Source: Thermoleophilaceae bacterium (GTDB lineage Bacteria; Actinomycetota; Thermoleophilia; Solirubrobacterales; Thermoleophilaceae). From it: a stretch of 6,653 bases of DNA. Below, piece by piece: positions 5,401 through 6,653 of this stretch (the first letter of the stretch is position 1; every line of letters begins with the position of its first letter). Made by a program: the position numbers and the translations under genes. Below the pieces are notes generated by a model, which did no database searches, was not told the origin of the DNA, and saw nothing but the letters and a program-made list of their open reading frames with translations. The stretch is taken from positions 1-6,653 of the forward strand of contig JACCZR010000104.1 in NCBI GenBank assembly GCA_013695855.1, given 5' to 3'.

Positions 5401-5889
5401 CTACCCAAGCTGGCGCCCGGCACGCTCTCCGCGCTGGAAGGCGGCGCTCGTGCGGTCCACCCGCACCAGCTCCTGGTCGACCCTTCGCACGAGCTCGGAG
5501 TGAAGGCCCTGGGTCTGCTCGGACCCTCGCTTCAGCGCGCCGGCGAGGTAGCCGAGCTGCACGGCCTGGGCCGAGTCGGGCCGCTCGGCCGCCACCTCGG
5601 CGAGCCCCGCCGCCGCACCGTTGATCGCGGCTCCGAGCTCTTGGAGGTCGGCGGCGTCCGCGCCGTCGGTCATGCAGCTCGAGATGGACACCCCGCCTGT
5701 GCCCCCTCGGGTGTCGATTCGCACGCGGCCGGGCGCGGAGGCCAGGGCGCCCGTCACCGCCCGCTGGCCCTGGCGGCAGGCGGGGGGCAGGTTCGCGCTG
5801 CGCTCACCGCAGCCGGCGGCGAGCGCGAGCAGCGCCACGCCGGCGCCCAGGCAGGCCTTGAACGGTCCTCGTCCCCCGATTCGCTGCAC
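5401..5889 (-). CDS. Putative lipoprotein of unknown function upstream of fumarase
   Basis: A 162-residue protein starting at a GTG (5889). The N-terminus has basic residues (Arg3, Arg7, Lys11), a hydrophobic core at 14-25 and a lipobox-like A-A-G-C with Cys27, so it is probably exported and lipid-anchored. The mature region holds Cys38 and Cys72, the only other cysteines after the lipobox, which could form a disulfide. The C-terminal half (about 78-160) is predicted mostly helical and charged, with QLGYLAGALKRG (111-122) and ELVRRVDQELVRV (132-144). I recall similar small lipoproteins in Solirubrobacterales but know no function. The start is the least certain part: GTG 5889 gives a normal signal peptide, and the frame stays open upstream but codes Arg/Ala-rich sequence typical of a shadow. 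The gene is divergent from the MarR regulator (87 bases between starts) and 27 bases ahead of fumarase. Confidence 0.72.
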   Translation of the reverse strand: MQRIGGRGPFKACLGAGVALLALAAGCGERSANLPPACRQGQRAVTGALASAPGRVRIDTRGGTGGVSISSCMTDGADAADLQELGAAINGAAAGLAEVAAERPDSAQAVQLGYLAGALKRGSEQTQGLHSELVRRVDQELVRVDRTSAAFQRGERAGRQLG

Positions 5890-5963
5890 TATCGCGCAGC
5901 GGCGCCGGACACGCCCGCGGGCGCCGCGCCGAGCACGACGTCGGCGCCGTCCGCAGCCCCGCC

Positions 5964-5969
5964 TAAAGT
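5964..5969 (+). promoter_or_regulatory. Predicted -10 box of the MarR gene, leaderless
   Basis: TAAAGT lies 7 bases before the ATG at 5977 and is the only AT-rich hexamer in the divergent gap. The hexamer 17 bases upstream (TCGGCG, 5941-5946) matches only 3 of 6 -35 positions. Spacing from -10 to ATG predicts a transcript beginning at the start codon, which agrees with the absence of a Shine-Dalgarno. Confidence 0.4.
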
Positions 5970-5976
5970 CGCGCCC

Positions 5977-6411
5977 ATGAGGGCCCTCGAGGTCGGCGAC
6001 CCCCTGGCCCACCGCGCGCTCGACGCGCTCCTGCGCGCCGAGACGGCGCTGCGCCGCTCGCTGTCGGCCGAGCTGGAGCGGGAGGGCGTGACCGCGGCGG
6101 GCTTCTCGGTGCTCGTCGTGCTCACCACCGCCGGTGGCTCCCTCGAGCTGCGGGCCCTGCGCCGCAGGCTGGCGCTGACCAAGGCGAATGCCACGGAGAT
6201 CGTGGCCACGCTCGAGGCCCGCGGCCTGGTTGGGCGCCGGCGCCTCGAGCACGACCGCCGTGCCTCGGCCGTTGACCTCACCGCGCGCGGGGCGGCGCTG
6301 GCCGAGCGGCTCTTCCCGGCCCACGCTGAGCGCGTGAGCCACGCCTTCGACGACTTGGACCAGGCCGAGAAGCGCAGCCTCGCCGACCTGTGTAGACGTT
6401 TGGCCGCCTGA
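5977..6411 (+). CDS. MarR-family transcriptional regulator
   Basis: A 144-residue protein, the normal MarR length, expected to be a DNA-binding homodimer. An N-terminal dimerisation helix covers about 8-35. The winged helix-turn-helix follows: VTAAGFSVLVVLTTAGGSLELRAL in pieces at 38-61, the recognition region LALTKANATEIVATLEARGL (65-84), and the wing GRRRLEHDRRASAVDLTARG (86-105) with the conserved D-R-R at 93-95. A C-terminal helix (about 121-143) closes the dimer. MarR proteins usually repress nearby genes and release DNA on binding small phenolic or lipophilic ligands or on oxidation; Cys139 is the only cysteine. Neighbours are a divergent lipoprotein-fumarase pair and a downstream secreted-protease-like gene, so any of these or itself could be the target. 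No efflux gene is adjacent. The ATG at 5977 is preferred for its family-like N-terminus and the TAAAGT box 7 bases upstream. Confidence 0.9.
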   Translation: MRALEVGDPLAHRALDALLRAETALRRSLSAELEREGVTAAGFSVLVVLTTAGGSLELRALRRRLALTKANATEIVATLEARGLVGRRRLEHDRRASAVDLTARGAALAERLFPAHAERVSHAFDDLDQAEKRSLADLCRRLAA

Positions 6412-6427
6412 GCCGCGCCGCGGCTCA
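6409..6427. terminator. Perfect 9-bp palindrome starting at the MarR stop codon (terminator or operator)
   Basis: TGAGCCGCG (6409-6417) and CGCGGCTCA (6419-6427) are exact reverse complements around one central base. As RNA this gives an 8-bp stem with a 3-base loop and no T-tract. As DNA it is a 19-base dyad lying where the -35 region of the next gene would be. A U-less terminator for the MarR gene is the simpler reading; an operator for the dimeric MarR protein is the alternative. Confidence 0.5.
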
Positions 6428-6434
6428 AGGCTCC

Positions 6435-6440
6435 TAGTAT
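6435..6440 (+). promoter_or_regulatory. Predicted -10 box (TAGTAT) of the secreted protease-like gene
   Basis: TAGTAT (TANNNT type) lies 7 bases before the ATG at 6448, the same spacing as at the MarR and membrane protein genes. No convincing -35 is seen because that region is taken up by the 6409-6427 dyad. Confidence 0.4.
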
Positions 6441-6447
6441 CAGTCCG

Positions 6448-6653
6448 ATGCAAGGAGTGATGCCGCGCATGGCAGTAGCCGCCGCATGCCTGGGCCTCCT
6501 GGCCCTCGCGCCCCCTGCCCAGGCCGCCTCCGACGCCGTCCCGGGGGAGCTGCTCGTGCGCTTCGAGGAGGGGGTCGCGGGCTCCGAGCGCGCCGATGCC
6601 CGCGCGGACTCCGACGTCTCGCTCAAGCGTCAGACCCGCGTATCGGGCCTGCA
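6448..6653 (+). CDS. Secreted protein, probable S8 (subtilisin-like) peptidase, N-terminal 68 residues (runs off right edge)
   Basis: The frame is open to the window edge. Residues 1-26 are a Sec signal peptide: Arg7, hydrophobic core 9-21 and A-Q-A at 24-26 before the likely cleavage. The mature start, VPGELLVRFEEGVAGSERAD (31-50), matches the opening of the inhibitory propeptide of many secreted S8 serine peptidases, where a P-G-x-x-L-V-x-F strand precedes a helix. The catalytic Asp, His and Ser would lie beyond the window, so the protease call rests on the propeptide alone; another exported protein using this domain is possible. Three in-frame ATGs compete: 6448 (a TANNNT box 7 bases upstream suggests a leaderless start), 6460 and 6469. 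AAGGAG at 6452-6457 is 11 bases before 6469, which would favour the third if a leader exists, but that start removes the basic Arg from the signal peptide. Confidence 0.6.
   Translation, partial: MQGVMPRMAVAAACLGLLALAPPAQAASDAVPGELLVRFEEGVAGSERADARADSDVSLKRQTRVSGL

Noticed and set aside
5936..5949. CGACGTCG and CGGCGCCG palindromes in the lipoprotein/MarR gap as a MarR operator
   Set aside because: Each is an 8-base palindrome that does not extend further. Such GC palindromes are expected often in this base composition.
4723..5976. A long plus-strand extension upstream of the MarR start, open from 4723
   Set aside because: It runs antisense through fumarase and the lipoprotein and has no family features. 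MarR similarity begins only after the ATG at 5977, where a -10 box and normal family length agree.

Overview
The window is GC-rich DNA (clearly above 65% G+C by eye) with densely packed genes, GTG starts beside ATG starts, and several start codons with no Shine-Dalgarno. A class II fumarase of mycobacterial/actinobacterial type, an HxlR regulator fused to an SCP2-like domain, and short lipoproteins of unknown function point to a high-GC actinobacterium. The lipoproteins and the fumarase context look most like Thermoleophilia/Solirubrobacterales, but that placement rests on recalled family resemblance, not on a search.

Layout. (1) 1-440, minus: the N-terminal part of an unknown lipoprotein that runs off the left edge. 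(2) 532-1681, plus: a 105-residue two-helix membrane protein with a Tyr/Pro-rich 9-residue repeat, then 16 bases later a 271-residue CooC/MinD-like P-loop ATPase. (3) 1700-3187, minus: a DHA2-type 14-helix MFS exporter, divergent from (4) 3343-4002, plus, an HxlR-SCP2 regulator. The 155 bases between them are AT-richer than the rest and carry operator-like repeats and a fair minus-strand promoter. (5) 4036-5373, minus: fumarase, preceded on the same strand by (6) a lipoprotein gene (5401-5889) only 27 bases upstream. (7) 5977-6411, plus: a MarR-type regulator divergent from that lipoprotein. (8) 6448 to the right edge, plus: the start of a secreted protein whose N-terminus resembles a subtilisin (S8) propeptide.

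How the genes may work together. The exporter and the HxlR protein form a classic regulator/efflux pair, and Cys11 of the regulator sits where thiol-sensing HxlR proteins keep their redox cysteine. The membrane protein and the CooC-like ATPase are probably co-transcribed from a promoter just before the membrane protein; what they act on is unknown, since no carbon monoxide dehydrogenase or other metalloenzyme gene is visible. Fumarase is a TCA-cycle enzyme and is probably co-transcribed with the lipoprotein. The MarR protein may control itself, the lipoprotein or the protease-like gene.

I see no mobile element, CRISPR array, tRNA or rRNA, and no gene-free stretch longer than 300 bases. The window looks mostly like an ordinary chromosome. 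The parts most worth a second look are the membrane protein/ATPase pair, the exporter/regulator intergenic region, and the recurrent TANNNT boxes 6-7 bases before start codons, which suggest leaderless transcripts.
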